Positions 19,760-29,572 of a DNA stretch of 64,000 nt are shown here, one piece after another. Position 1 is the first letter of the stretch, and every line of letters begins with the position of its first letter. Source of the DNA: Faecalibacter sp. LW9. GTDB taxonomy: Bacteria; Bacteroidota; Bacteroidia; Flavobacteriales; Weeksellaceae. The stretch covers positions 2,728,001-2,792,000 of the forward strand of contig NZ_CP141062.1 in assembly GCF_034661295.1 (NCBI RefSeq). The letters run 5' to 3'. The position numbers and the translations under genes are program-made. A model generated the notes under the pieces. That model did no database searches, was not told the origin of the DNA, and worked only from the letters and a program-made list of their open reading frames with translations.

Positions 19760-20908
19760 ATGAAAAAATCAATCGGCTTACTACTACTTTTTGCATTTGG
19801 TCCAGCACTACATGCACAAGCTCCAGATGGTTATTATGACAATGCAACAGGTACGGGATACACTTTAAAAACACAATTGCATTCAATCATTAAAGCCAAT
19901 CATACCGACAGAGGATATGATCGCTTAAAAGATTTATACAAAGATAATTCTCCCATCAACGGGTTTCGTGATAAATATTACGAAAACGATGATACTGTTT
20001 TAGATATCTATTCTGAAAATCCAGACGGACGTGATCCATACAATTATAATCCCAATAGTTCTTTAGGTGCAGGTCAAGAAGGTGGAGGTTTTAATCGAGA
20101 ACACTTAGTACCCCAATCTTTCTTTGATGAATACCGTACGAGTCCTATGAAAGCAGATGCATTTCATGTATGGCCTACAGATGGGAAAGTAAACGGATGG
20201 AGAAGTAATTTTGCGTTCGGAAACGTAACCAATCGCAATGCAGCAAGTCCATGCAACAGTGGAGCAACCAACATGCCTTGCAAATCATTAAATGGGACAA
20301 CAAAAGGGAAATACATCTATGATAATTCCATTACTGTAGTTGAACCAATCGATGAATTTAAAGGTGATATTGCGCGAGCAATTCTTTATTTCGCTACTCG
20401 ATACGAAGATTTATTAGGCGATTTTTATAGTACAACACGAAGCAATTCAAAAGTAATGTTTGATGGTTCACGAAATCAAGCCATTTCAAATGAGTTTTTA
20501 AGTCAATTGATCACTTGGCATATTCAAGATCCTGTTTCTCAACGTGAATTGGATATTAATGATTTAGTTTATCAATACCAAGGCAATAGAAATCCTTACA
20601 TCGATCATCCTGAATTTGTTGAACAAATTTGGGGAAGTCACTTAATCGCCAACGATTTTGATTATCAAACACGAACGGATATTGATGTTTTTACAACAAA
20701 CCATCAATCGGCAGTGATAGCATTAAAGAATCAATCGAAATCCATAGATCAAGTATTCGTTTACACTATGAATGGTCAAATGGTACAAAAAAATTCGTAT
20801 GCTAAAGGACAATCAAAAATTGAAATAAAGTTACCGAGCAAAGGAATTTTCATCATTAAAGTGGTGGGCAAAGGACTTGAAATTAACCGAAAAATTGTAA
20901 TTAAATAA
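19760..20908 (+). CDS. secreted endonuclease I family nuclease with T9SS tail (second copy)
   Basis: 382 residues with signal peptide (LLLLFAFGPALHAQ), catalytic core FNREHLVPQSFF and DAFHVWPTDGKVNGWRSNFAFG, and a T9SS sorting tail (VFVYTMNGQMVQKN ... LPSKGIFIIKVVG). It is a diverged tandem partner of the gene just upstream: the catalytic His and Asn positions are kept, but the insertions differ (for example a Cys pair, SPCNSGATNMPCKS). The two-base spacing indicates one transcript. The pair probably provides nucleases of different preference for phosphate or nucleotide scavenging. Confidence 0.9.
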   Translation: MKKSIGLLLLFAFGPALHAQAPDGYYDNATGTGYTLKTQLHSIIKANHTDRGYDRLKDLYKDNSPINGFRDKYYENDDTVLDIYSENPDGRDPYNYNPNSSLGAGQEGGGFNREHLVPQSFFDEYRTSPMKADAFHVWPTDGKVNGWRSNFAFGNVTNRNAASPCNSGATNMPCKSLNGTTKGKYIYDNSITVVEPIDEFKGDIARAILYFATRYEDLLGDFYSTTRSNSKVMFDGSRNQAISNEFLSQLITWHIQDPVSQRELDINDLVYQYQGNRNPYIDHPEFVEQIWGSHLIANDFDYQTRTDIDVFTTNHQSAVIALKNQSKSIDQVFVYTMNGQMVQKNSYAKGQSKIEIKLPSKGIFIIKVVGKGLEINRKIVIK

Positions 20909-20932
20909 ATTTTACAATAGAAATAAAGCTTT

Positions 20933-20963
20933 AAACCGAAGAACGATGTTCTTCGGTTTTTTT
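20933..20963 (+). terminator. terminator of the endonuclease pair
   Basis: Stem AACCGAAGAAC / GTTCTTCGGTT, loop GAT, followed by seven T. Confidence 0.9.
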
Positions 20964-21054
20964 ATATAACATTGATTAATTTGAACCAACTTATCTATCC
21001 TAAAAAGTTGATAATCGTATTGAAGCATTAACTATTGGCTATGTAAATTCAAAT

Positions 21055-21085
21055 AAAAAAGCCACTCCTAAGAGTGGCTTTAAAA
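21055..21085 (-). terminator. terminator of the transaldolase-family gene
   Basis: Stem AAGCCACTC / GAGTGGCTT with a T-run on the minus strand, downstream of the aldolase gene. Confidence 0.85.
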
Positions 21086-21128
21086 ATATATAAACTTGTC
21101 TTTTTGCGTAGTATAGACCGAAAACGAA

Positions 21129-21785
21129 TTATGAATTGGCTTTCGCGTGATCTGCTAAAAATTGAGCTAAACCAGAATCAGTTAAAGGGTGTTTTAATAA
21201 TCCTAAAATCGCCGCTAATGGTCCTGTCATAACGTCTGCTCCTATTTTAGCACAATTCACAATGTGCATTGTATGACGCACTGAAGCCGCTAAAATTTGT
21301 GTTTCAAATAAATAGTTATCATACACTTCACGAATTTCTTCAATTAAGTTTAAACCATCCATTGAAATATCATCTAAACGACCTAAAAAAGGTGATACAT
21401 AAGTCGCTCCTGCCTTCGCTGCTAATAACGCTTGTCCTACAGAGAAAACTAATGTTACATTCGTACGAATTCCTTTGTTTGAAAAATATTTACAAGCTTT
21501 GATTCCATCTTTAGTCATTGGAATTTTAACGACAATTTGAGGATGTAAAGCGGCTAAAGCTTCACCTTCTTTTACCATTCCTTCAAAGTCTGTTGCAATC
21601 ACCTCAGCAGAAACATCTCCATCAACTAATTCACAAATCGCTTTGTAATGGTTCAATACATTTTCAGTACCTGCAATTCCTTCTTTTGCCATTAATGATG
21701 GATTGGTTGTTACACCATCTAATACTCCTAAATCTTGAGCCTCTTTAATATCAGCTAAATTTGCTGTATCGATAAAAAATTTCAT
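21129..21785 (-). CDS. fsa: fructose-6-phosphate aldolase / small transaldolase
   Basis: 218 residues, the length of the short TalC/Fsa-type transaldolases. It starts [16 protein letters not shown], has the DGVTTNPSL phosphate/substrate loop near residue 25 and the Schiff-base lysine in VVKIPMT near residue 85. Other family blocks are [11 protein letters not shown] and SPFLGRLDD. It acts in the non-oxidative pentose phosphate pathway as transaldolase or as an Fsa-type aldolase; the two activities cannot be told apart here with confidence. Confidence 0.88.
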   Translation of the reverse strand: MKFFIDTANLADIKEAQDLGVLDGVTTNPSLMAKEGIAGTENVLNHYKAICELVDGDVSAEVIATDFEGMVKEGEALAALHPQIVVKIPMTKDGIKACKYFSNKGIRTNVTLVFSVGQALLAAKAGATYVSPFLGRLDDISMDGLNLIEEIREVYDNYLFETQILAASVRHTMHIVNCAKIGADVMTGPLAAILGLLKHPLTDSGLAQFLADHAKANS

Positions 21786-21869
21786 TGTTTGTTGTGTTAC
21801 GTTTTTGCAAAATTAAGGATTAATCGGTTAAATCTCGCTTAAATCGAGAAAGAAAAATAATGATTAATG

Positions 21870-22622
21870 CTATACTGCTGTGTATCCACCATCTACAAGA
21901 TAATAACCTCCCGTCATAAAAGAAGCTTTATCAGAACTCAGAAAAAGCACTAATTCTGCAACTTCCTCAGGCTCACCTAATCGACCCATAGGATGTTTTG
22001 TGATTAAAAAATTCAATTGTTCTTGTGTCAAATTATGATCCAACAAAGGTGTCTTGATATAGCCTGGCCCAACGGCATTGCATCGAATATTCTTTGGTCC
22101 ATATTCTGCACCAATATTTTTCGTTAGCCCAACGATTCCATGTTTTGATGAGGTATATGCAGAACTCATCGGTGCAGCAACTGTACCGTGAATCGATGCC
22201 ATATTAATTATCGAACCACCTCCATTAGATTCCATGGCTTCCAATTGATACTTACACCCATAGAAAACCCCGTTAAAATTGATATCAATCACCTTCTTCC
22301 ACGCTTCTAAGGTATATTCGGAAGTTATCGCAGCTAACCCACCTATTCCAGCATTATTGCAAGCAATATCTAATTTTCCGTACAGTCGAAGAGTTTCGTC
22401 TACCAACGCTTTATTCGCTTCGGCAGTCGACGTATCGGCATGGAAATAAGATGCAATACCTCCATTTGCTGCAATTTGTTCGACAACTTGATGTCCACGC
22501 GCATCATCAATGTCTGATACCACGACTTTTGCGCCTTCTCTAGCATATGCCTCAGCAATTGCTTTACCTATACCCGAAGAGCCTCCTGTAACCAGTGCCA
22601 CTTTATTTTCCAATAATCTCAT
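21870..22622 (-). CDS. short-chain dehydrogenase/reductase
   Basis: 250 residues, classical SDR. The Rossmann motif is GGSSGIGKAIA near residue 14, the acidic residue VSDID after beta-2 suggests NAD preference, NNAG is near 90, and the catalytic Ser-Tyr-Lys is MASIHG / YTSSK near 140-160. The C-terminal MGRLGEPEEVAELVLFLSSD is typical of FabG/glucose dehydrogenase-like members. Substrate unknown. It stands alone, divergent from the GH3 gene. Confidence 0.85.
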   Translation of the reverse strand: MRLLENKVALVTGGSSGIGKAIAEAYAREGAKVVVSDIDDARGHQVVEQIAANGGIASYFHADTSTAEANKALVDETLRLYGKLDIACNNAGIGGLAAITSEYTLEAWKKVIDINFNGVFYGCKYQLEAMESNGGGSIINMASIHGTVAAPMSSAYTSSKHGIVGLTKNIGAEYGPKNIRCNAVGPGYIKTPLLDHNLTQEQLNFLITKHPMGRLGEPEEVAELVLFLSSDKASFMTGGYYLVDGGYTAV

Positions 22623-22801
22623 ATTAATTCTATTTTTATACTTTCTCTAAAATAAGAAATTAAACACTATATTTCGCATTATATATCAGTGATTTAAGTT
22701 TATTTATATTCAATTTAAATTAATTAAACCAACGGTAAGACAACAATATTTTTGTATTTTCAATGCTCTCCTTCTACCATCAAAAACTAATTTTATATTG
22801 T

Positions 22802-24618
22802 ATGGTACATCATAAATCCAACGGAATCATAATTTTCACCCTTATGGCATCATTATCACTTCATGCTCAAAATACATTCGCTGAAAAAAAAAGCAAAAGA
22901 TACGGAAGCTAAAATGACAGATGACGAACATTTTTCGTTGATTACAAGTTTAATAGGGGACGTTCCTACATTAGGAATATCTAAAGATGATCGTATTCCT
23001 GATGATATTTTAATGAGCGCAGGATACACTCCTGGAATTCCACGGTTAGGCATACCGAAACTTCAAAGTACAGATGCTAGTATGGGGGTTACCAATCCAG
23101 GATATCGCCCAAATGATAAAGGAGCAATGGCTATACCTTCCGCAATTTTGGTGGGTTCATCGTTTAATCCAATATTGGCATATCGTGTAGGTGAAGCCAT
23201 TGCAAAAGAAGCACGTATCAGAGGATTTAATGTCCTTTTAGCCGGTGGAATTAATTTGATACGAGATGTTCGAAATGGACGCAATTACGAATATTATTCA
23301 GAAAATCCATGGCAACGGCATTATTTGGAGCAGCAGCAGTTAATGGAATTCAACATCAAAAAGTAATCTCAACACTAAAACATTATTCTCTTAATTCAAA
23401 TGAAACCAATCGCCATTGGTTGGACGCTATCATTGATCCTGCAGCCCATCGAGAATCAGATTTATTGGCATTTCAAATCGCAATTGAAAAATCAAATCCT
23501 GGTTCAATTATGGGTGGATATAATAAAATCAATGGGGAATATGCCAGTGGAAATCATTATTTATTAAATAAATTACTGAAAAGGGATTGGAAATACAAAG
23601 GATATGTGATGTCCGATTTGGGGGGGGGGCAGTTCCCAGTTGGGATTATGCGTTAAAAGGTTTAGATCAAGAATCTGGGATTCAATTGGATGTCATGCAA
23701 TGGGGAGCAGAAGCTTTTAAGGATTCGTTAAGGCATGCCTACCAAAACGATCCTTTGCCCGAAGAAAGATTATCCGATATGGTCCAACATATTTTATATG
23801 CTATGTATGCTGTTGGCGTTATGGATTGGAAGGAGAAAATCATGGTCGATACAGGCGAAGGTTTTGATTTAGTGGATTTATCGTTACCACAAGGTCAAGA
23901 TCAATTGATTGATGAAATCGCTCAAGTTAATCCCAATACGATTGACGTGTTACAGACGGGTAATGCTGTCCATATGCCTTGGAAGGATAAGGTAAAAGCT
24001 ATACTTCAAGCGTGGTTTCCGGGACAAGGGGACGCACCAGCGATAGCTGAAATTTTAACGGGTCAAGTAAATCCTTCAGGAAAATTACCATTAACTTTTC
24101 CAACAGATTTAGATCAAACCCCACGTCCATCATTAGCAGGTCTAGGAACACCATGGGGTACTCCAACCACAATCATATATAACGAAGGCGCTGACGTAGG
24201 TTACCGATGGTACGCTAACCGTAAATTGTCACCCATGATTTCTTTTGGTTATGGCTTAAGTTATACTCATTTTGAAATATCTCATTTTAAAATTGAGCAT
24301 AAAAATAAATTACAGTTTAGTGTAACAGTGAAGAATACTGGTGCGATGAAAGGCGCTGAGGTGCCACAATTATATTTAGAAAAATGGAATGAGACCCATC
24401 GTTTCAGATTAGTGGCATTTGATAAAATAGAATTACAACCAGGTGAATCGAAAACCATTCATTTTGCAATTGATCCACGTTTAATCGCTGATTTTGATTG
24501 GAAAAACCAACATTGGAGAGTAAACAAGGGAATTTACACTTTTGCCATTGGAAATTCATCCACTCATCTGGTGGAAAGAATTACCCTAGAACTTAAAGAA
24601 AATATATTTAAAGATTAA
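22802..24618 (+). pseudogene. GH3 beta-glucosidase, broken by three frame changes
   Basis: Pieces of one secreted glycoside hydrolase family 3 enzyme occur in order: signal peptide (FTLMASLSLHAQ), N-terminal barrel (LAGGINLIRDVRNGRNYEYY), STLKHYSLN, IMGGYNKINGEYASGNHYLL, the nucleophile region VMSD, the C-terminal sandwich (GQVNPSGKLPLTFP) and a fibronectin III-like domain (VTVKNTGAMKGAEVPQLYL). Frame changes lie at a nine-A run (22884-22892), at GG 23311-23312 (one G short) and at a ten-G run (23620-23629) inside the SDWG catalytic motif. Without them the product would be about 605 residues. Either a decayed gene or homopolymer miscalls. Confidence 0.85.
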
Positions 24619-24678
24619 GGGTATCGCCACTGCGTATTCATATAAAATCCTTTAAATTTGAGCATAAAATCAATTCCA

Positions 24679-25446
24679 ATGAAATCATTTTTCACAACCA
24701 TATTATTATCGGCGATTGGGATCGCTCAAGCGCAAGAGGTAAACGATTATCACTACATTATCATTCCTCAAAATTTAACAGGATTTGAAAACAATGAATA
24801 TAAAATTAAAAATCATTTAAATCAGTTACTTAAGGATAAGAACTATAAAACCATTTCATATAATAATGCCAATTGGCATGAAGATTTAAGACAAAATCCA
24901 TGTTTAGGGCTAACTGTCGATGCTAAACGTGTCAGATCCATGATGACCAATCGTATTGAAGTCGAATTCAAAAATTGTCAAAATGCAGTGGTAGCTACGA
25001 TGGAAGGTAATTCACGTATCAAAGAGTTTGAAGCGGGTTTCCAAGATGCTATTCATAAAGCGATAGAGAAATTACCGGTATCACATCCAAAAAAAATAAC
25101 GATTGCTCCCAACGATATAAAACCAAATAAAGTTCAAGCGGAGATCATTGAAAGTAAAGAAATTGCTACTCAAAAAAGCGTTCCATCAGTAATGAATACG
25201 AATCAATTATCGGATGGTAAAACCCTTTTCCAAAAAGTGGATTTACAAAACGGTGGATTTATGATTATGTCAGAAAATGGAACACAAGTGATCGCCCGAT
25301 TTGAACCTACTTTACGTCCTAACGTGTATCGTGTTCACGTTATGGCTGAGAATCTTCATACCATTGGATATCAAAATAATAATGGAATTTCTTATGAAGT
25401 GGTAGAAGGAAATACTTGGAAAGAAGTGAAATTATTATTCAAATAA
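24679..25446 (+). CDS. secreted hypothetical protein, tandem paralog 1
   Basis: 255 residues from ATG 24679, chosen because it begins the signal peptide (FFTTILLSAIGIAQAQ). Residues ~20-130 form a conserved block (DYHYIIIPQNLTGFENNEYK, NPCLGLTVDAKRV, a Cys in VEFKNCQ, EFEAGFQDAIHKAIEKLP). A variable linker and a C-terminal beta-rich segment follow. The layout is shared with the next gene. Likely periplasmic or surface-exposed; the family is not one I can name. A -7-like TAAATTTG lies at 24653-24660. Confidence 0.7.
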   Translation: MKSFFTTILLSAIGIAQAQEVNDYHYIIIPQNLTGFENNEYKIKNHLNQLLKDKNYKTISYNNANWHEDLRQNPCLGLTVDAKRVRSMMTNRIEVEFKNCQNAVVATMEGNSRIKEFEAGFQDAIHKAIEKLPVSHPKKITIAPNDIKPNKVQAEIIESKEIATQKSVPSVMNTNQLSDGKTLFQKVDLQNGGFMIMSENGTQVIARFEPTLRPNVYRVHVMAENLHTIGYQNNNGISYEVVEGNTWKEVKLLFK

Positions 25447-25447
25447 G

Positions 25448-26224
25448 ATGAAGAAAATATTAGCCGGCCTATTCCTTTGTGCGCTTAGCGTTGGTAAAGC
25501 GCAATCAACATCAGATTACAAATATATTATTGTCCCTGAATCATTTAAAGATTTTGAAAAAGAAGATTATCAGTTAAATACACTTTTAAAAACTTTATTG
25601 CGTAAAAAGAAATATGAAATTGTGGTAGAAAATGCGACGAATATTCCGCTTGAGATTACACAAGATCAATGCTTAGCACTTCGAGCAGATATTCAAGCGG
25701 TTAAAAGTTCTTTTCAAAATAAATTGAATGTAGTTTTTACGGATTGTCATCAACAAATTCGCTCAGAATATCATGGTGCATCAAAAATAAAAGATTTTGA
25801 AAAAGGTTACCAAGATGCATTACATCTTGCAATGAATAAATTGCCTTTACAAAATGCTAAAGTTCCCACAAAAACGAGTTTTAAAAATACTGAAACAAGC
25901 TCGGTGACAGAAGAAGTCAATGGAGAAATAAAAATCCCTATTGATTCATCTAACCTAAAAAATACAGCATACTTATTTGACTCTAAAGGGAGTACTTATC
26001 AATTAATTGAACTTTCTAAAACCAAAGCGCAATTAATGGATGTACAGAAACAAAAAATAATCGCCATGCTGTATCCATCGAGTAAAGATAAAGTTATGCA
26101 TGTTGAGGTTCTTTCTGATCAAGGAAACTACAATACCCTTGGTTATGTGGAGGGGCAAAATCTGTTCATTGAGTTTAAAACTGGAAACGAAACTTGGACT
26201 AAAACCGAATTTAAGAGCAAATAA
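25448..26224 (+). CDS. secreted hypothetical protein, tandem paralog 2
   Basis: 258 residues with signal peptide (LAGLFLCALSVGKAQ). It is clearly homologous to its upstream neighbour (DYKYIIVPESFKDFEKEDYQ, QDQCLALRADIQAV, VVFTDCHQQ, DFEKGYQDALHLAMNKLP), with both Cys positions kept and a similar C-terminal beta-rich part. It starts one base after the previous stop, so the two are co-transcribed and translationally coupled. Function unknown; the shared Cys pair may form a disulfide in the periplasm. Confidence 0.7.
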   Translation: MKKILAGLFLCALSVGKAQSTSDYKYIIVPESFKDFEKEDYQLNTLLKTLLRKKKYEIVVENATNIPLEITQDQCLALRADIQAVKSSFQNKLNVVFTDCHQQIRSEYHGASKIKDFEKGYQDALHLAMNKLPLQNAKVPTKTSFKNTETSSVTEEVNGEIKIPIDSSNLKNTAYLFDSKGSTYQLIELSKTKAQLMDVQKQKIIAMLYPSSKDKVMHVEVLSDQGNYNTLGYVEGQNLFIEFKTGNETWTKTEFKSK

Positions 26225-26253
26225 AAAAGCTCTAAATTTGCACTTTTAAAAAT

Positions 26254-28302
26254 ATGACTATGCAAGCACCGGTTGCTAAAAAGATAGAAAAGAAATTAGA
26301 AAAACACGGAGATGTACGTATCGATAACTATTATTGGTTAAATGAACGCGAAAATCCCGAAGTGATTTCGTATTTAGAAGAAGAAAACAAATACACTGAA
26401 TTTGTTTTAAAACCTACAGAAGAACTTCAAGAGAAATTATTTGAAGAAATGAAATCGCGCATTAAAGAAGATGATTCTTCTGTCCCTTATAAAATCAATA
26501 GGTATTGGTATTTAACAGAATTTCAAAAAGGAAAAGAATACCCTATCCATAAACGTCGCAAAGATACGTTAGCCAATGAAGATGAAATCTTATTTGATGT
26601 AAATCCCATGGCTGCAGGTCATGCGTATTATCATTTAAGTGGCTTATCTGTTTCACCAGATAATCGCTTATGTTCTTTTGGAGTAGACAATGTTTCTCGT
26701 CGAATTTATACCATCCAAATCAAAGACTTAACCACAGGTGAAATTTTAGGGGATAAAATCGAGAATACAACAGGAGGTTCAGTTTGGGCTGCGGACAACA
26801 AAACGTTATTCTACACAAGAAAAGACGAAACATTACGTGCTTACCAAATTTGGAAACACAAATTAGGAACATCTCAAGAAGAGGATGTTTTGGTATTTGA
26901 AGAAAAAGATGAAACATTCTCTGTTTATGTATATAAATCAAAATCAAGAGAATATATCATTATTGGTTCTTCTTCAACTGTGTCAGACGAATACCGTTTT
27001 GTTTCGTCTAATACTCCTGATGCTGAATTTAAAATTTTCCAAGAACGTGAGCGTGATTTAGAATATTCAATTGAACATTTTGGAAATGAATTTTACATTC
27101 AAACCAACAAAGATGATGCTTTCAACTTCAAGTTAATGAAAACTTCAGTTGAAGCAACTGAACAAGAAAATTGGGTTGAAGTTATACCACATCGCGAGGA
27201 AACATTTATCGAAGGTTTTGAAATTTTCAAAAACTATTTGGTGATTGAAGAACGCACAAATGGTTTAATGCAAATGAACATTAAAGCATGGGACGGATCG
27301 GAAGATTATTATTTGCCTTTCAACGAGGAAACGTACACAGCAGGTGTTGGTACAAATCCAGATTTTGATACCGATATCTTACGTTATGGGTATACATCAT
27401 TAACTACTCCTACTTCAGTCATTGATTTCAATATGAAGGACAAAACGTTCGAAGTAAAAAAAGAACAAGAAGTTTTAGGTGATTTTAACAAAGACAATTA
27501 TGTATCTGAACGTATCTGGGCAGAAGCACGTGATGGTGAAAAAGTTGCAATTTCTTTAGTGCATCACAAAGATACTAAGTTATCTGCTGATACGCCTTTA
27601 TTATTATACGCTTATGGATCTTATGGTTATACGATTGAACCTAACTTTAGTTCTGTTCGTTTAAGTTTATTGGATCGTGGATTTGTTTACGCTATTGCAC
27701 ACATCCGTGGTGGACAATATTTAGGACGTGAATGGTACGAAGATGGGAAAATGTTAGACAAGAAAAATACATTCTTCGATTACATTGATTGTGCGAAATA
27801 CTTGATTGAAAAAGGCTATACTTCTACTCCACACTTATACGGAATGGGTGGTTCTGCCGGTGGTTTATTAATGGGAGCTGTTATTAATTACGAACCTACA
27901 TTATTCAACGGAATCGTTGCCCAAGTTCCTTTTGTGGATGTGGTAACAACAATGTTAGATGATACAATTCCATTAACAACGGGAGAATACGACGAATGGG
28001 GAAATCCAAACGAAGAAGAATACTATTTCTATATGAAAGAGTATTCGCCTTATGATAATGTTGAAGCTAAAGCTTATCCAAATATGTATGTTTCAACTGG
28101 GTTACACGATTCTCAAGTTCAATATTGGGAACCAGCGAAATGGGTAGCTAAATTACGTGAGTTAAAAACTGACAACAATATATTACTTTTAGATACCAAT
28201 ATGGATACAGGGCACGGTGGTGCTTCTGGTCGTTTCGAATCCTTAAAGGAAGATGCAAAAGAAGATGCTTTCTTATTTCTACTAGAAGGAATTACAGCAT
28301 AA
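26254..28302 (+). CDS. ptrB: oligopeptidase B (prolyl oligopeptidase family S9)
   Basis: 682 residues, typical for PtrB. The N-terminal beta-propeller starts with DNYYWLNERENPEVISYLEEEN. The C-terminal alpha/beta hydrolase has the nucleophile Ser in GMGGSAGGLLMG (~532), Asp in GLHDSQV (~618) and His in DTGHGGASGRF (~652). It cleaves short peptides after basic residues and is expected in the cytosol, since no signal peptide is seen. An in-frame ATG two codons later is an alternative start. A TAAATTTG box at 26233-26240 may be its own -7 element. Confidence 0.92.
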   Translation: MTMQAPVAKKIEKKLEKHGDVRIDNYYWLNERENPEVISYLEEENKYTEFVLKPTEELQEKLFEEMKSRIKEDDSSVPYKINRYWYLTEFQKGKEYPIHKRRKDTLANEDEILFDVNPMAAGHAYYHLSGLSVSPDNRLCSFGVDNVSRRIYTIQIKDLTTGEILGDKIENTTGGSVWAADNKTLFYTRKDETLRAYQIWKHKLGTSQEEDVLVFEEKDETFSVYVYKSKSREYIIIGSSSTVSDEYRFVSSNTPDAEFKIFQERERDLEYSIEHFGNEFYIQTNKDDAFNFKLMKTSVEATEQENWVEVIPHREETFIEGFEIFKNYLVIEERTNGLMQMNIKAWDGSEDYYLPFNEETYTAGVGTNPDFDTDILRYGYTSLTTPTSVIDFNMKDKTFEVKKEQEVLGDFNKDNYVSERIWAEARDGEKVAISLVHHKDTKLSADTPLLLYAYGSYGYTIEPNFSSVRLSLLDRGFVYAIAHIRGGQYLGREWYEDGKMLDKKNTFFDYIDCAKYLIEKGYTSTPHLYGMGGSAGGLLMGAVINYEPTLFNGIVAQVPFVDVVTTMLDDTIPLTTGEYDEWGNPNEEEYYFYMKEYSPYDNVEAKAYPNMYVSTGLHDSQVQYWEPAKWVAKLRELKTDNNILLLDTNMDTGHGGASGRFESLKEDAKEDAFLFLLEGITA

Positions 28303-28307
28303 AATTC

Positions 28308-28338
28308 AAATAGCCAACTCCATAGGAGTTGGCTATTT
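28308..28338. terminator. intrinsic terminator after ptrB
   Basis: Stem AAATAGCCAACTCC / GGAGTTGGCTATTT with loop ATA, followed by T-rich sequence. Confidence 0.85.
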
Positions 28339-28473
28339 ATCTTTTTAATTCTCACTTCTGCAAAATCATAAATATCATTTCTTTTCAAAAAGATGGTCCA
28401 TTTGAATTGATTTCAAAATGCGTATCAGGATATATAAAATGATTCTATATTTTACAACAATCATTTGATTAAA

Positions 28474-28630
28474 CTAAACGGGAGATGTTTCTTCATATAA
28501 CGTATAATGTACTTGAACATCTACTCTACTCTCTTCTATCAATCAATTCTCCAACAAATGCATAATCTTTTTCCTCTTTCGCTAAGATGATAAAAGGAAA
28601 CAGCCATATAATTATACGTATCATTTTCAT
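28474..28630 (-). pseudogene. possible remnant of a small secreted protein
   Basis: The 28339-28710 gap holds no intact gene. On the minus strand an ATG at 28630 opens a signal-like peptide (MIRIIIWLFPFIILA) then KEEKDYAFVGELID. After a one-base frame change the reading continues as RVDVQVHYTLYEETSPV to TAG at 28474. The composition is protein-like. The evidence is thin and no family is recognised. Confidence 0.25.
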
Positions 28631-28710
28631 ATTCGAATTTTAATAATAACTGCTAAGGATTGACTTTGTTCTAAATTAGTGTTAATTTTATCATAACTAA
28701 ATACTTACCC

Positions 28711-29514
28711 ATGATTAAATTTTTTATAAATATTATCCTTTTTCTATTTGTTGCAAACAGTCATATTAATGCTCAGGATGCAATTCCAGATTATCAAACG
28801 ATAGAAATCTTTTCAAAGAAATTAAACGAAAAGAGGGTTATCACGATTTGGACACCAGAGCATTATTCCACTACACCGCATAATTATCCTGTTTTATACA
28901 TGTTAGACGGTGGAATAAATGAAGATTTCCCTCATCTCGCAAATACGATTGCTCATTTGATAAAGACAGATCAAATCATACCAATAATTTTAGTTGGCAT
29001 TGAGAATACTGAAAGAAGGCGTGATCTTACGGGTTTTACCCAAGTAAAAAAAGACAAAAAAATAGCGCCTAAGGTTGGTGGATCATCTCATTTCAGGTCT
29101 TTTATCGCAGATGAATTAATTCCTCTTATCAATCAAAAATATAAAACAAATGCACGAAGAGGTATAATTGGGGAGTCCGTTGCTGGGTTATTTGTAATAG
29201 AAACATTACTTGATCAACCTGATTTATTCGATGATTATATTGCTTTTGACCCTTCCTTATGGTGGAATAATCAATTTTTAGTAAAGAAGTCTACAAACAA
29301 GTTGAATTTCTCCGAAAATAGAATTCTACGGTTATGGTTTGCGGGTTCGAGTACGAGTGATATTAATCCATATACTCAACAATTAGCTCAGAATTTAAAA
29401 AATCAACCAAATTCCAATTTAGTTTGGCAATATTCGGATGAACCCCATGAAAAGCATAATACTATTTTTAGAGCTACCAAGGAAAAAGCATTACGATGGA
29501 CCTTTAAAAAATAA
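28711..29514 (+). CDS. secreted alpha/beta-hydrolase esterase (IroE/Fes-like, esterase D fold)
   Basis: 267 residues with signal peptide (FINIILFLFVANSHINAQ). The family pattern is that of COG2819 hydrolases: YPVLYMLDGG oxyanion region, nucleophile Ser in IGESVAGLF (~150), Asp region FDPSLWW, and catalytic His in DEPHEKHN near the C-terminus. Members hydrolyse siderophore or acyl esters. It is a candidate for periplasmic siderophore or ester degradation, but no siderophore genes lie beside it. Substrate unknown. Confidence 0.8.
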   Translation: MIKFFINIILFLFVANSHINAQDAIPDYQTIEIFSKKLNEKRVITIWTPEHYSTTPHNYPVLYMLDGGINEDFPHLANTIAHLIKTDQIIPIILVGIENTERRRDLTGFTQVKKDKKIAPKVGGSSHFRSFIADELIPLINQKYKTNARRGIIGESVAGLFVIETLLDQPDLFDDYIAFDPSLWWNNQFLVKKSTNKLNFSENRILRLWFAGSSTSDINPYTQQLAQNLKNQPNSNLVWQYSDEPHEKHNTIFRATKEKALRWTFKK

Positions 29515-29572
29515 ATCAACTGACATTATATGTCGTTGAAATGCCTTATTTTTACCCAAAAGCTACCACGAT

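Noticed and set aside
22802-24618. GH3 as three separate functional genes
   Set aside because: The pieces are collinear parts of one fold and none holds a complete domain; the catalytic Asp motif is cut by a frame change.
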